Assembly: GCA_963575745.1 (NCBI GenBank)
Contig: CAUYUJ010019376.1
Location: forward strand, 62,001-126,000
Origin: Prorocentrum cordatum
Lineage: Eukaryota > Sar > Dinophyceae > Prorocentrales > Prorocentraceae
Reading direction: 5' to 3'
Length of the DNA: 64,000 bases
In this document: positions 1-11,067 of the stretch, in pieces
Layout of the letters: every line of letters begins with the position of its first letter
Position numbering within the stretch: position 1 is the stretch's first letter
Translations under genes and position numbers: made by a program
Notes under the pieces: model-generated
What the model saw: only the letters and a program-made list of their open reading frames with translations
Databases searched by the model: none
Told to the model about the DNA's origin: nothing

Positions 1-2145
1 GTCCCCGCCGAGGCGCGGCCGTTAGGGAAACGTGGACACGTAGGCGCACAAGCGGATCAGGACGGACTCGGCGGGGGCGTGGCTGACGGCGAGCAGCGCG
101 AGGCGGGCAACCCGAACATTCTCCGCGACCGCTTTGACCTCGTCGTCCAGCGCCTCTGCGCTGCCAGCGGGGGCGCTCAGGGCGGCGGGGCCTCCGCGGG
201 TCGAAGACGTCGCAGGTGGCGCGCGCGCAGTCGGCGCCCCAGCCGTCGTGGAAGCGGCGCTGCTCTGGCGGGCAAATCAGGCGGCAAGAGCCGTCGGCCG
301 CGCCCTCGGCGAAAGAGCCGCGGGCGCCTCCGAAGCGAGTAAGGCTGGCGTCCAGCGCCCTGAGCCACGGGTCAAGGTCCGCTGGCCGGACGAATGCCCG
401 CCCGTCGCCCACGCGCCACTCCTCGCGCGCCCGCGAGCCAGCGGCGGCGGGAGCGCCTCCCGGGGCTGAGGCAGCAGCAGGGGCAGCGGCGGTCGCCGGA
501 GCGGGCGGGCCCACGGCGGCGGCCGGGGGCGTCGCCGGGGGCGGCCGGGAGAGCGGGCCCGGGTCGGCGGCCGCGGGCGCACCAGCGGGCGCGGGCGCTG
601 CGGCGGCGAGGGCGGGCGCGCGCGCGGCCGCATGCGAGGCCAGCCTGGACGGCGACAAACCCGTCGCCTTGCTCGGCCCCGCGGTCGGCATCGAGGAGTT
701 CGCCAGAAGGCAGCTCGGTGGTGGAGGGCTCGCGGTGGCGCCAGTGCGTCCAAGCGGCGATCCCCGCAAAGGCGCGGGGCCAATCCCGTCGCGCGTGGAG
801 CCCCACTCCACAGAGCCGGGCACGTGAACCAGATCGACATCGAGGGCGACCAGAGCGGGGACGGCCCCGGCGGCAGCCAGCCCCAGCGCGCCATCGCCTC
901 ACAAGCGCCGGGGACGCCGACGCCCCACTGGCGAGCCTGCCAGAACACCGCCCGCAGCTTGTGCAAGCGTTTCTTGGTGTTGCGTTTGGCGAAATAGCTG
1001 CGGAGGACTTCCCCCGTTTTGATGAGACGTGGCTTCCTGCCGCGCATTGTCTGCCACGCGAGGCGGGCCTGGGCAATCTATCGCACGGACGCGCAGAGGG
1101 CGCCGTCGCGCACGGCAGCGCGGAGGCGCATCAGCGCGCGACGCAGGCTGGCAGCCTCGCGGCAGCGCTGCACAGAGAAGTGCCCCTCGAGGTGCTCTGG
1201 TCGCGCGCCCGCGGGGCCCGCAGCAGGCAGCTTCGACCACCGGACGCCGTCGAGGGGATTGTCGTCGGTTTTGTCCTGGTCGTTGTCGTCGCCGTCGCGG
1301 TTGCCGTCGCGGGCGACCGACGCGCCAGAGTCGCCGGGCAGGGCGGCCGCCGCCGAAGGGGCGGCGCGGGGGGGGGCTGCGGCCCTGGGCGGGGCGGCCT
1401 CGGGAAGCGCACTGGAGGGGCCCAGCTGAGCGGCAGCGAGAGCGCGGCCCGGGCGGCCAGTCCGAGGGAGGAGCGGGCGCGCGTGGCGGAGGTCCTCCTC
1501 GGCGCTGGTCTGCAGGGCGTCGCTCGCGAGGGTGCAGGCGGCCTTGTGGAAGGCCCCTTCGGCAGCGAGGTGATTCGCGCGCCGCTGCTTGCCCTCAAAG
1601 TCGACGGCGCCCCCGCGTCGCCGTCGCTTGGCCCCGTTGGCCAGGGCCCGCCGCTGCTCCAGGCGGCCCAGCAGAGCAGCGAAGTTTCTGGACCCCCGGA
1701 GCCCCGGGCGCAGAGTAACCTCCCAAGGGGCAGGCGAGCCCTCGGGAATGGGCCCAAGCAGGAGCTTGGAGCGCGCCTCCTCTAGCTGCGACGAATCGGG
1801 GGCGCCGTCGGCGCAGCGGTTCCAGCATTGCTGGGTGGAAAGGAGGAAACGGGAGCGGCAGCTGAGGGGCACGTGGACACAAGCGCAGTGGTTCAGGGCG
1901 CGGACGCGGCGCGCGAAGTCGAGCGGTAAGGCGGGCGCGCCGACCAGATGGCCGTCATCGATGGCGACGGCGTCGTCGGCGGATTGCGCGGCATCCGGGG
2001 CAGCTGCGGTAACGTCGCGGCATTGCGCGCAATGCGCTGCTGTCGCGGTGCCCGCGATGATGCCGCCGACGACGGGGAGCGTCGAGGCGTTGGCTGCCGG
2101 CAGCGGGCGCACGCGCGTTGGCCAAGAAGCCAGAGGCCGCCGCAA
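1..2145 (-). pseudogene. Decayed RT polyprotein of a non-LTR (RLE-type) retroelement, cut by the window edge
   Basis: On the minus strand several frames must be joined to follow one protein. From about 2100 down there is a Cys-rich stretch (HCAQCRD, then CACVHVPLSC and QQCWNRC), then an arginine- and alanine-rich helical region (about 1750-1480), then the entry to the RT domain near 1230 (LDGVRWSKLPAAGPAGARPEHL). Near 1045-900 comes FAKRNTKKRLHKLRAVFW then RQWGVGVPGACEA. In another frame near 870-800 lies VPALVALDVDLVHVPGS, which fits RT motif A (x-D-hhh-hF). Near 380-200 follow RFGGARGSF and CRLICPPEQRRFHDGW, fitting the region after the fingers and palm. At least two frameshifts separate these blocks, so it is not translatable. 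I associate this block order with a dinoflagellate RT family from memory; the endonuclease half would lie before base 1. Confidence 0.6.
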
Positions 2146-3690
2146 GTGGAGTCGTCGCAGACGCTGCGCTGGAGGGCAACAACCGTGTCCCGCGCATGTT
2201 GGCGGTCATGGCCTGGCCTGCGCGCGTCGCCGTTAAGTGCCACACGAAACCGCCAGGAGTGCAAAAAAGCCACGGTCTGGGCACCATGGGCACCAGTGGT
2301 GCCCATTGCGGAAGGGCACGCGCGGGGTGGCGCCTTCTGGAAGTAGGAAAAAGGCGCGGAATAAAAGGGCGCGGTGCCAATGATGGATCCGGCGAGGTTA
2401 TCCACGATTGGCATCACACCCCTTCATGCCACACCCTTTCCCAATCTCCAGGCGTTTGGGTCTGCGGCAGTGCTTCTCCGGCGTGATCGGGCACGGCGGA
2501 AGCCCGCGCGGCGGCGCGCGCCCTGGCGAAGGCGGGGGGCGCGCCGCGGGCCGGCCGGCCACCGGCCACAACACCTGGCGGCGGCGGTGGCGGGCGGGCA
2601 ACAGGCGCCCGCTGGGCCCGGAGGGTTCAGGCGCCCGGGGGGGGCGGCGGTTCGCGAGCACCTGCACCACGTGAGAACGGAGCACGACGTCAGGCAAACG
2701 TCCTCGGCGTTGCTGGCCCCACGTTGCTGGACGCCGGCGTCGATCGCCATTCGCGCAGGGGCAGCGCTGGCGCTGGAAGACGCCGCGCCAGCGGCAGCGG
2801 CGGCAGGGGGCGGCTCTTGCGCAGCAGAGCCCCGTGCTTCTGCTAGGGCAGCGGCGCGGCGGGACTCCTCAGCGGGAGTGCGGCATCGATCTCAATGTTG
2901 CGCTCTCTGTCCATTGTCAGCTTGCCCATGCGGAGCTCGAGCGACGGTTCGTCGCCGTCCGCGCGGTTGCGCGGGAGTTGGCGCCCTGGCGAGCAGCGGG
3001 CCCACGTGCCATCGTTGACCTCGACACACGCGTTGCGCACTGTGACGTTCCGCCGCGGGTCCCTTCTGGTCGGCGCCTCCGCGGGGAAGGCGGGTGCAAG
3101 AATAACCTTCGCTATCAGAGCCGTCTGCACGGACACCGTCAGCCAGAAAGACGGCACACCATACCACGCGGTGCCGAGCCCAGAGGGTGACCGTGATGCA
3201 GATGGGAGGGAGAGAGAGAGAGAGAGAGAGTCGGCCTGACGCGGGAGAAGCTGATTCAGACCCTCCCGAAGTGGTGCTGGGATGAGACCGCGGAGGCGCC
3301 TGAAGATCTGCGCGGCGCACATCAACTGCACCTACGACGTGGAGGGCCTTTGCCACCAACTGCCGTCGAGGGTGCAGAAACCAAACCGCCCCCAAGGGAG
3401 ACCGCCTTGCCAAGTGATGCGGCTCGCGCTGAAAATGGCGCCTTCACAAGAAACGTTCGCACCCGTCTGATGGGGCCACGAAACGCTGTACTGGCTAGGG
3501 TTATGTTGCCCCCTATCGTGCTAAGGACCACATCCCAGAAATGATTTCGAGCACCCAGACAAGTATCGAAAGAGTGTCGAACGAGTATCGCCTCCCAGGG
3601 CCCGACACGTGAAAATAGTATATTTTCGGTGCGTTCTTGGTGCTCGGAAATCTCTCTGGTGATCAAGACTAAAGTGGTTGGAACATCAGC
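2146..3690. other. GC-rich spacer without a recognisable gene
   Basis: I see no convincing gene. A minus-strand open frame at 2843-3331 reads LGTAWYGVPSFWLTVSVQ and then a charged tail, which could be a decayed exon, but no family is recognisable. A (GA)n microsatellite lies at 3205-3230 inside that frame. Overlapping open frames here reflect high GC rather than coding. Confidence 0.35.
3205..3230. repeat. (GA)n microsatellite
   Basis: An uninterrupted run of about eleven GA dinucleotides follows GATGGGAG. On the minus strand it encodes a Leu-Ser run inside an otherwise mixed-composition open frame, which argues against that frame being a real exon. Confidence 0.9.
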
Positions 3691-4045
3691 CTTCGGTGGG
3701 GCTCCCTTTGGGGCCACGAAACGCAATATTCGGTGGGGGGGCGGGGACGCCTTCGGCCGCGGCCGCTGGGGCCTTCGGTGGAGCTCCCGATGGGGCAACG
3801 AAACGGTGTCCTGGGTGGGGTGGCACGCATGCGGCCGTGGCCTTTGGGGCCTTCGGTGGATCGCCTTGTGGGCCACGAAACGCTGTACTGAGTAGGGGAG
3901 CCGCATGCGGCCGCGGCCACTGAGCCTTCGGTGGAGCTCCCCATGAGGCCACCAAACGCTCAAACGCTGTAAGGGGTGGGGGAAGACGAATGCGGCCGCG
4001 GCCACATGGACCTTCGGTGGACCTCCCTGTGGGTCCACAAACGAT
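3690..4045 (+). repeat. Minisatellite block 1 (CCTTCGGTGGAGCTCC family)
   Basis: About five imperfect units of roughly 75-90 bp, each starting near CCTTCGGTGGRGCTCC and continuing GGGGCCACGAAACG. This block has unit-specific inserts rich in GCGGCCGCGGCC that are absent from the main array. It ends at GTCGTGCGGAGAGCAG followed by a GGGAGG purine tract, the same kind of boundary that ends the second block at about 6650. Confidence 0.85.
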
Positions 4046-4084
4046 GTGAGGAGTTTACCGCAATCGTCGTGCGGAGAGCAGACG

Positions 4085-4195
4085 CAGGCATGGGAGGAGG
4101 GAGGAGGGAGGAGGGAGGAGGGAGGAGGAGAGAAGAGGAGAGGAGGGGAGGAGGGGAGGAGGGGAGGAGAGGAGGAGAGGAGGAGAGGAGACTCT
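4085..4195 (+). repeat. (GGAGG)n purine tract
   Basis: About 110 bp of almost pure G/A on the plus strand (GGAGGAGGGAGG and GGAGGAGAGG units). It separates the first minisatellite block from a degenerate CCAAG-type segment. Such homopurine-homopyrimidine tracts are prone to length change and assembly error. Confidence 0.85.
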
Positions 4196-4199
4196 GGCG

Positions 4200-4735
4200 C
4201 GATCTTTTCGAGTCGCCAAGCGTCTGGGCCCCCCAAAGTTTCCAAAGGTCCCAGGACCTCCCCGAAGCCCCAGGAGATCCTGGAGGATCCACAAAAACCC
4301 CAGGTTTGTCGAAGCCAAGATCCTGGCAAGCACGTCGCGTGCAAATGTCCGTCGGCTACCGGAGCCTCCGGCGCGACCGGCCCTACGTGGCCGCCCCCCG
4401 TGGGCATACTGGCCTGACCAGACCTGACCTCCACAGAAGCCCCGTGTCGGCTCGGACGGAAGGGGGGGATAGCAACGAGGGGGGTTGCGAATCAGCTCCC
4501 GCAGCTGAGTCTCCCTGCGCCTCCCAGCGCTGGAGGCGCCCCTGCATCAGGGAAAGGCGCACGGCGGCGGGGCCGATGCCGGCGGCACGCAGCAGATGTC
4601 ATACCCCTCTGTACCCCTCTTTCTCTGTCCCCCTTCCGCACAACACGAAGATTTGGACGCCCGAAATTGATACGGGAATGATCCTGGCGAGGTACCCCAA
4701 ACATATGCATGTGTGAATAACGGAGCTGTGAGAGT
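4200..4735. other. Spacer between the two minisatellite blocks
   Basis: No gene found. At about 4225-4320 there is a short degenerate stretch of CCCCAAAG/CCCCGAAGCCC units related to the dispersed CCCAAGA repeat seen elsewhere in the window. The remainder is unique-looking sequence that switches to the 90-bp array at 4738. Confidence 0.5.
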
Positions 4736-4737
4736 TG

Positions 4738-6640
4738 CCTTCAGTGGAGCTCCTTGTGGGGCCACGAAACGTCTGAGGGGTGTGCCGAAATGGGTCGGGC
4801 GGGCGCATGTGGACTCTGCCAACGGACCCTTCGGTAGAGCTCCCCATGGGGAACGAAACGTGTGAGGGGTGTGCCGAAGTGGGTCGGGCGGACGCATGTG
4901 GACCCTCCCGCTGGGTCCTTCGGTGGAGCTCCCCATGGGGCCGCGAAATGTGTGAGGGGTCGGGCGGACGCATGTGGACCCTCCCACCAGGGCCTTCGGT
5001 GGAACTCCCTACGGGGCCACGGAACCTGTGAGGGGCGTGCCGAAATTGGACGGGCGGACGCATGTGGACCCTGCAACTGAGGCCTTCGGTGGCGCTCCCC
5101 ATGGAGCCACGAAACGTATGAGGGGGGTGCTGAAATGGGCAGGGCGGACGCATGCGGACCCTTCGACTGGGGCCTTCGGTTGAGCTCCGTATGGGGCAAT
5201 GGAACGTCCGAGGCGTGTGTCTAAATGGGTCGTGGGTCGGGAAGACGCATGTGGACCCTGCCACCAGGGCCTTCGGTGGAGCTCCCTGTGGGGCCACGCA
5301 ACGTGTGAGCGGTGTGCCGAAATGGTGCAGGGAGACGCATGTGGACCCTCCCACTGGGGCCTTCGGTGGAGCTCCCTGTGGGGCCACGAAACGTGTGAGT
5401 GGTGTGCCGAAATGGTGCGGGGGGACGCATGTGGACCCTGACACTGGGGCCTTCGGCGGAGCTCCCTATCGGGCCACGAAACGTGCGAGAAAGGTGCCGA
5501 AATGGATCGGGCGAACGCATGTGGACCCTGCCAACGGGGCCTTCGGTGCAGCTCCCTGTGGGGCCACGGATCGCGTAAGGGGTGTACCGAATTGGAGGGG
5601 GGCGCATGTGGACTCTACCACTGGGGCCTTCGGCAACGCTCCCTATGGAGCCACGAAACGCATGAGTGGTGTGCCGAAATGGGTCGAGCGGACGCATGTG
5701 GACTCTCCCACTGGGGCCTTCGGTGGGGCTCCCTGCGGGGCCACGGAACGTGCGAGGGGTGTACCGAAATGGGCCGGGCGGACGCATGATGACCCTTCCA
5801 CCGGGGCCTTCGGTGGAGCTCCCCAGGGGGCCGCGAAATGTGTGAGGGGTGTGGCGACATGGGTCGGGTGGACGCATGTGGACCCTCCCACTAGGGCCTT
5901 CGGTGGAACTCCCTATGGTGCCACGGAACCTGTGAGGGGCGTGCCGAAATTGGACGGGCGGACGCATGTGGACCCTCTCACTGGGGCCTTCGGTGACGCT
6001 CCCCATGGAGCCACGAAACGTGTGAGGGTTGCCGACATTGGGTCGATCCGGCGCTTGTGGATCCTACCAACCAACGGGGCCTCCTGTGCAGCTCCCAGTG
6101 GGGCCACGGAACGTGCGAGGGGTCTGCCGAAACAGAACATGTGGACGCTGCCACTGGGGCCTTCGGTGGAGCTCCGAAACGTGTGGCGGGTCTGCCGGAA
6201 TGAGGTTGGGACGCATGTGGACCCTGCCACTGAGGCCTTCGGTGGAGCTCCCTGTGGGGCCACGGAACGTGCGAGGGGTGTGCCGAGATGGGTCGGGCGG
6301 ACGCATGTGGACCCTCCCACGGGGGCCTTCGGTGTGGCTCCCTTGTAGGGCCACGAGGCGTGCGCGGGGTGTGCCGAAATGGTGCGACGGGACGCAGCTG
6401 GGGCCTTCGGTGGAGCTCCCTCTGAGGGCACGAAATTTGTCAGGGGTGTTCTGACATGGGGCGGGGGAACACGTGTAGACCCTGCCCCTGGGGCCTTTGG
6501 TCGAGCTCCCTCTGGCGGCACGAAACGTGTGAGGGGTGTGCCGAAATGGTGCGGGGGGACGCATGTGGACCCTGCCACTGGGGCCTCGTTGGAGCTCCCG
6601 ATGGGGCCACGAAACGTGTGAGGGTTGTGCCGACATGATG
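4738..6640 (+). repeat. Main 90-bp minisatellite array (about 21 units)
   Basis: Tandem units of 90 bp; starts of CTTCGG at 5451, 5541, 5628, 5718 and 5808 give spacings of 90, 87, 90 and 90. Consensus parts are GGGGCCTTCGGTGGAGCTCC, CTGTGGGGCCACGAAACGTG, YGAGGGGTGTGCCGAAATGG and TCGGGCGGACGCATGTGGAC. Because 90 is a multiple of 3 and the unit is GC-rich, long frames stay open on both strands, for example 5152-6348 (plus) with a 30-residue repeat and 5221-6006 (minus). Openness on both strands speaks for composition, not for a gene. Some units carry 3-nt or larger deletions. It ends at TGTGCGGAGGGCAGGG, mirroring the end of block 1. Confidence 0.92.
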
Positions 6641-6649
6641 CCGAAATGG

Positions 6650-8426
6650 TTGTGCGGAGGGCAGGGGGAAGGATGGAAGGAAGGAGGAGAGGGACGCGGA
6701 GCGCTCTCTCTTCAAAACGACGACCCAACACCACAGGATGGCTGGGAAAAACGAATCCGTCGTCGTCGTGAGCGCCGCGCGGACTTCCTGGGCTGCCCTC
6801 TGGAGGGCCTTCGAGGGCGCACGCGGCGCCGAGCGGGCGGAGCGCTGAACGGAGCAGCCTGCGAAAGCATGCCGGTCACCGTCATGGGCTTGTGCGTGCA
6901 GGCCATGAGCTTGGCCTTCGCAGAGGGGGATGAGGCGAAACAAGCTACGTGCTACGTATTCGCCCATGGGCCCCCTTGTCACCTATCAGCCGAGCCTGAT
7001 GGATAGTGAGTCAGGTAGACAGTTCGCAATGTGCAATATGGAAAATGATCTATTGGACGACTGACAGTGAAACAGATGGTTGGTTTAATCTGTAGATCGA
7101 GAATGAGATATAGAAATATATTGAGATTGGTTAACAGACAGTAGGACCCATAGACGGCTAGATCGATACATGGAGCATGGCCTCGCTGGGAATATTAAGA
7201 GCGACACCCGTAAACACATAGCGAGACCAATAGCGAAAGTGATCGATTGATACATAGTGATTATGGTAGATGCAGCGACAGTGAGATCCGCGAGCGCTTT
7301 GCGCGAGCTTAGGTTTCAAAGTGGAAGAGGGCAACGTCTGAAAACATCGGGCTCATGAAACAAAACTCTGCAATGAACACGGAGCATGGATTCAACGGCA
7401 CACGCGCAGAGATACGAGATGCGATCCTCGATCGAATATCATTCTAGCGGAGAGGATCAGGAACGAGAGGTTGGGAGGTTGGAGGAGGGAGGGAGGAGGG
7501 AGGGGGGAGATTGGAGGAGAGAGGGAGCGGGGACGCGCGCGCAAAGGCGCTGGACGTTCCAACGAAGCCACGCGTGCAGCGTGAAAGCAGTCGAGACAAT
7601 GCCGTCAGGTCCTCGTCGCTGTCCGTATCCTTTCCTCGTTGTCACTATCCGTTTTTCCCGTCATGTCATCCTCCTTCTCCTTCTCCGTGTCCTCCGCGCG
7701 CGCAAGAAAAGCGGAGAGAAGCACATCACTTGCCGAGAAGATGGGGGCTAGCAGGCACCTTTCTCTGGCCAGTCACCCCAGCGTGTGCGCGCTGTGGGGG
7801 GCGAGACAAACTGCCTACCTATGGACAATGGACAAAAAAGAGCGGAACACCCGTCTGGTCGGTCGACCAGCGGCGCAGGGCAGAACGACACGCGATGCCC
7901 TGGACTGGGAAGGGTAGGCATCAGGTTGGCGCAAACTTATCTAGTCAGTCGCCAAAGGGTGCGCGCGCAAAGGCGAGCGAAACGACTTGCCCTAGAGTGA
8001 AGGAAGAAGGAGTTCGCCTTGGGCACACACACACACACACGCACTTGTCTAGTCGGTTGCCCAAGGGTGTGTACGAATGACTGAGCGAGACTGGTCTCTC
8101 GCCTACAGAATAAGAAGAGCAGACAAGCGGGACAATGAGAATTCGTCACTGGCTTCCTACGTAAATGCGTAAGGTATGCCATGGTCGGCGGCGGCCGCGC
8201 ACTTCGCGAGCGCGCCTCTGTTCTAGCGTAACACATGGCGACTTCGTCATAGCACAGCGAGTGCATATCTCGATGCGTCTCAAGGTTGGGGCTGCTTTTG
8301 CTTATCTTGAGCCGTCCTGGGGTCGCCAACAACTCATCATTCGTCCCTCCTCGCTCCTCTTTGGATCTTGAGGTCCTCTTGGGTTCCTCATGGGATGGTT
8401 GGGAAGGCGGCTATCTACTATTTTAT
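6650..8426. other. Intergenic stretch with no recognisable gene
   Basis: I find no gene. The part 7000-7300 is clearly AT-richer than its surroundings. A GGGAGG purine tract lies at about 7468-7530 and an (AC)n microsatellite at 8023-8041. Small open frames on both strands lack any recognisable motif. Confidence 0.5.
8023..8041. repeat. (CA)n microsatellite
   Basis: About nine CA units between GGG and GCACTTG. Nothing else is attached to it. Confidence 0.9.
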
Positions 8427-8589
8427 CTAACAGCGAAGACTGATAGGTTTCTAGTGGGCTCAAAAGAAAGCATCTTGACTCCCCAGGGGGGTCTGGGCGG
8501 GTGCCGGGAGAAGCCGGGGAACCCGGGGACTCCCCAGGACTCCTATAGATTCCCATAGTTTCCGATGCATTCCTACAGATTCTGTTCCC

Positions 8590-8920
8590 AGAATACCATT
8601 CCCAGGCCACATTTTGAATGCCCGGAGCCAACTGTAGGCCACTTCGTGTTCTTCGTCTTCCCAGAACACCATTCCCAGGCCACATTTTGAATGCCCGGAG
8701 CCAACTGTAGGCCACGTCGTGTTCTTCGTGTTCCCAGAACACCATTCCCAGGCCACATGTCGAATGCCCGGAGCCAACTGTAGACCACTTCGTGCTCTTC
8801 ATGTTCCCAGAACACCATTCCTGTACCATCTTCTGATTGCCCGGAGCCAACTCTGGGCCACTTCGTGATCTTCGTGTTCCCAGAACACCAGTCCTGTGCC
8901 ATATTTTGAATGCCCGAGCT
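8590..8920 (+). repeat. 73-bp minisatellite in copy A
   Basis: Units of 73 bp; CCCAGGCC recurs at 8601, 8674 and 8747. Key parts are CCAGAACACCATTCCCAGGC, CACATTTTGAATGCCCGGAG and CCAACTGTAGGCCACTTCGT. The same unit, with CCCGGG in place of CCCAGG, is found in copies B, C, D and E. Confidence 0.93.
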
Positions 8921-8932
8921 GAGGCAGGCTGA

Positions 8933-9597
8933 GGCCGAGGCAGGCTGAGGCCGAGGCAGGCTGAGGCTGAGGCTGAGGCACGCCGAGGCAGGCTGAGGCT
9001 GAGGCTGAGGCAGGCTGAGGCTGAGGCAGGCTGAGGCTGAGGCTGACGCAGGCTGAGGGCTGAGGCTGAGGCTGAGGCAGGCCGAGGCTGAGCTGAGACT
9101 GAGGCCGAGGCAGGCTGAGGCTGAGGCTGAGGCAAGCAAAGCAGGCTGAGGCTGAGGCTGAAGCTGAGGCAGGCTGAGGCTGAGGCTGAGGCTGAGGCTG
9201 AGGCAAGCTGCGGCAGGCAAGCTGAGGCTGAGGCATGGCTGAGGCTGAGGCTAAGGCTGAGGCAGGCTGAGGCTGAGGCTGAGGCCGAGGCAGGCTGAGG
9301 CTGAGGCCGAGGCAAGCCTAGGCAGGCTGAGGCCGAGGCAGACTGAGGCCGAGGCAGGCTGAGGCTGAGGCTGAGGCAAGCCGAGGCAGGCTGAGGCTGA
9401 GGCTGAGGCTGAGGCTGAGGCTGAGGCAGGCTGAGGCTGAGGCAGGCTGAGGCTGAGGCTGACGCAGGCAAAGGCCGAGGCAGGCTGAGGCTGAGGCTGA
9501 GGCAGGCTGAGGCTGAGGCCGAGGCAGGCTGAGGCTGAGGCTGAGGCAAGCCGAGCCAGGCTGAGGCTGAGGCTGAAACTGAGGCAGGCTGAGGCAT
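8933..9597 (+). repeat. (GAGGCT)n/(GAGGCAG) hexamer array
   Basis: About 660 bp made of GAGGCT with interspersed GAGGCAGGCT and GAGGCCGAGGCAGGCT. On the minus strand it gives long Leu-Ser/Pro-Gln/Ala-Ser frames without stops. These are compositional and not counted as genes. Confidence 0.95.
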
Positions 9598-9738
9598 CCG
9601 TAGGAATCCATAGGAATCCTTAGGAATCCCTAGGAATCCTTAGGAATCCGTAGGCATCCTTAGGAATGCGTAGGCATAGTTAAGCATCCTCAGGAATCCT
9701 TAGGAATCCCTCGGAATCCTTAGGATTCCATTAGATCC
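9598..9738 (+). repeat. 10-bp TAGGAATCCT tandem repeat
   Basis: About 13-14 decamers with variants TAGGAATCCC, TAGGCATCCT and TAGGAATCCG, directly after the hexamer array. It occurs only in copy A within this window. Confidence 0.9.
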
Positions 9739-9867
9739 TAAGGCCGTTGCCACTGCGACTGTCATTGCGAATGCGACTGCGACTGCGAGAACAGCAGAAT
9801 TCTACAACTGGATTCTCATGCACATCGCTGTTAGGTTGCTTTGCCGGGATAATTTCGTTTTACGCCC

Positions 9868-9995
9868 ACGGGTGAAACAACGATCCCTCTGGGTCAAAAA
9901 CAACCCCCGGTCAAACAACCCCGTGTCAAACAACCACCGGGTCAAACAGCCGCGTGAAACAGCCCAGGTAAAACAAGCTCTGGATCAAACGGCCC
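9868..9995 (+). repeat. GGTCAAACAACC tandem repeat (15-17 bp)
   Basis: About eight degenerate units such as GGTGAAACAACGATCCCTCT, GGTCAAAAACAACCCCC, GGTCAAACAACCCCGT, GTCAAACAACCACCG, GGTCAAACAGCCGC and GTGAAACAGCCCAG. It begins right after the right end of copy A and is not seen elsewhere in the window. Confidence 0.85.
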
Positions 9996-10109
9996 TGGGA
10001 AATCCGCCGATACGGCGTGTGAATTTCTGAGAGCGTGGGCTTGAGCTCGCTCAAGCTTCGCTCTGCAGGGGGGCGGGGGAACTTTTTTCCGACGTGTTAT
10101 GTGAACACA

Positions 10110-10967
10110 ATGGTCCCGGCTCCCCTGGCCGGCCCCATCAGCTCCCCCCGACTCCGCTCCCGGTCCCGGCCCTGGCCCCAACCCCGGCCCTGCAGGGCTC
10201 CAGATCCCGGCACCGGCCCTGGCCCCGGCCCCGACCCTGACGGGGCCCCAGGCCCAGCCCTGACCATGGCTCCCGGTCCAACCCCAGCCCCAGCCCGCGG
10301 CCCCAACCCGGCCCTGGCCCCGCTCCCAATCCCGGCCCTGGCCCTGGTCCCCGATCCCGCCAGCCCTGGCCCTCGGTCCCAGCTCCCGGTCCCGGTCTCA
10401 GCCCCAGCCGCTACTGGTCCCAGCCCCGGTCCCACGGTCCCGGCCCCGATCCCCGTTTCTGGCCCCGGCCCCGCCGGCCGAAGCTGGTCCCAGCCCCAGC
10501 CCCAGCCCCGACACCAGTCCAGCCGCAAGCCCGGACGGGCTCCGGCCCCGGCCTCAGCCGGGCCCTGGCCGCGGCCCCAGCCCCGGCCCCAGCCCCGGCC
10601 CCGGCCCTGGCTCCAAGCCCGCTCCGGCCGCTCCGGCCCCGGCCCCAGCCCTGGTCCCGGCCACGGCGCCGGCCCCGGCCCCGGCTCACGGTCCCGGCCC
10701 TGGCCCCGGCTCCGTTTCCGGCCCTGGCCCCGGCTCCCGGTATCGGTTTTGGCCCCGGCCCAGGTTCAGGCTTCGGCTCCAGTCCCAGTCCCGACCCTGG
10801 CCCCCGCCACGACCCCGACCTTGGCCCCCAGTCCCCGCTCTCCGACTCGGTCCCGACCTCCTCCTCCTCCTCCTCCTCCTCCTCCTCCTCCTCCTCCTCC
10901 TCCTCCTCCTCCTCCTCCTCCACCTCCTCCTCCCCCTTCTGCTCCTCCTCATCCTCCCCATTCCTCC
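10110..10967 (+). repeat. (CCNGGC)n hexamer tract passing into (CCT)n, ending at the gap
   Basis: From 10110 to about 10855 the plus strand is built of CCCCGGCC/CCCTGGCC/CCCCAGCC hexamers. From 10857 to 10967 it is (CTC)n. The tract is open on both strands (Pro-Ala on plus, Gly-Ala on minus), which is a compositional effect. It runs directly into the N gap, so its true length is unknown. Confidence 0.93.
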
Positions 10968-11067
10968 NNNNNNNNNNNNNNNNNNNNNNNNNNNNNNNNN
11001 NNNNNNNNNNNNNNNNNNNNNNNNNNNNNNNNNNNNNNNNNNNNNNNNNNNNNNNNNNNNNNNNNNN
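10968..11067. other. Assembly gap (100 Ns)
   Basis: Exactly 100 N characters, a conventional scaffold spacer of unknown true size. The left side is a CCT tract and the right side is CACACGGGGGGGGGG, so the break is inside low-complexity DNA. Confidence 0.99.

Larger units (their letters stand above)
8427..9854 (+). mobile_element. Composite repeat family, copy A (GCTGAG subtype)
   Basis: Begins CTAACAGCGAAGACTGATAG and the CTCCCCAGGGGGGTCTGGGC block shared by all five copies. It continues into about five 73-bp units (8590-8920), a GAGGCT hexamer array (8933-9597), a TAGGAATCCT decamer array (9598-9738), and then the shared right end: GCGACTGCGAGAACAGCAGA, ACATCGCTGTTAGG, TTGCTTTGCCGGGATAATT. 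The left CTAACAGCGA and right TCGCTGTTAG are inverted repeats. No ORF of the kind found in copy D is present. Copy E has the same internal GAGGCT array, so A and E form one subtype. No clear target-site duplication is visible, so the exact ends are uncertain. Confidence 0.75.

Noticed and set aside
5152-6348. A 398-codon open frame with a perfect 30-residue repeat
   Set aside because: It lies wholly in the 90-bp minisatellite, and frames on both strands are open, so openness comes from GC content and a unit length divisible by three.
8302-9597. Long minus-strand open frame rich in Leu, Ser, Pro and Gln
   Set aside because: Translation of the GAGGCT hexamer array and 73-bp units; low complexity in every frame.
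9598-9738. Telomere-like TAGGAATCC repeat
   Set aside because: The unit is a decamer unlike TTTAGGG, is degenerate and lies inside a composite repeat.
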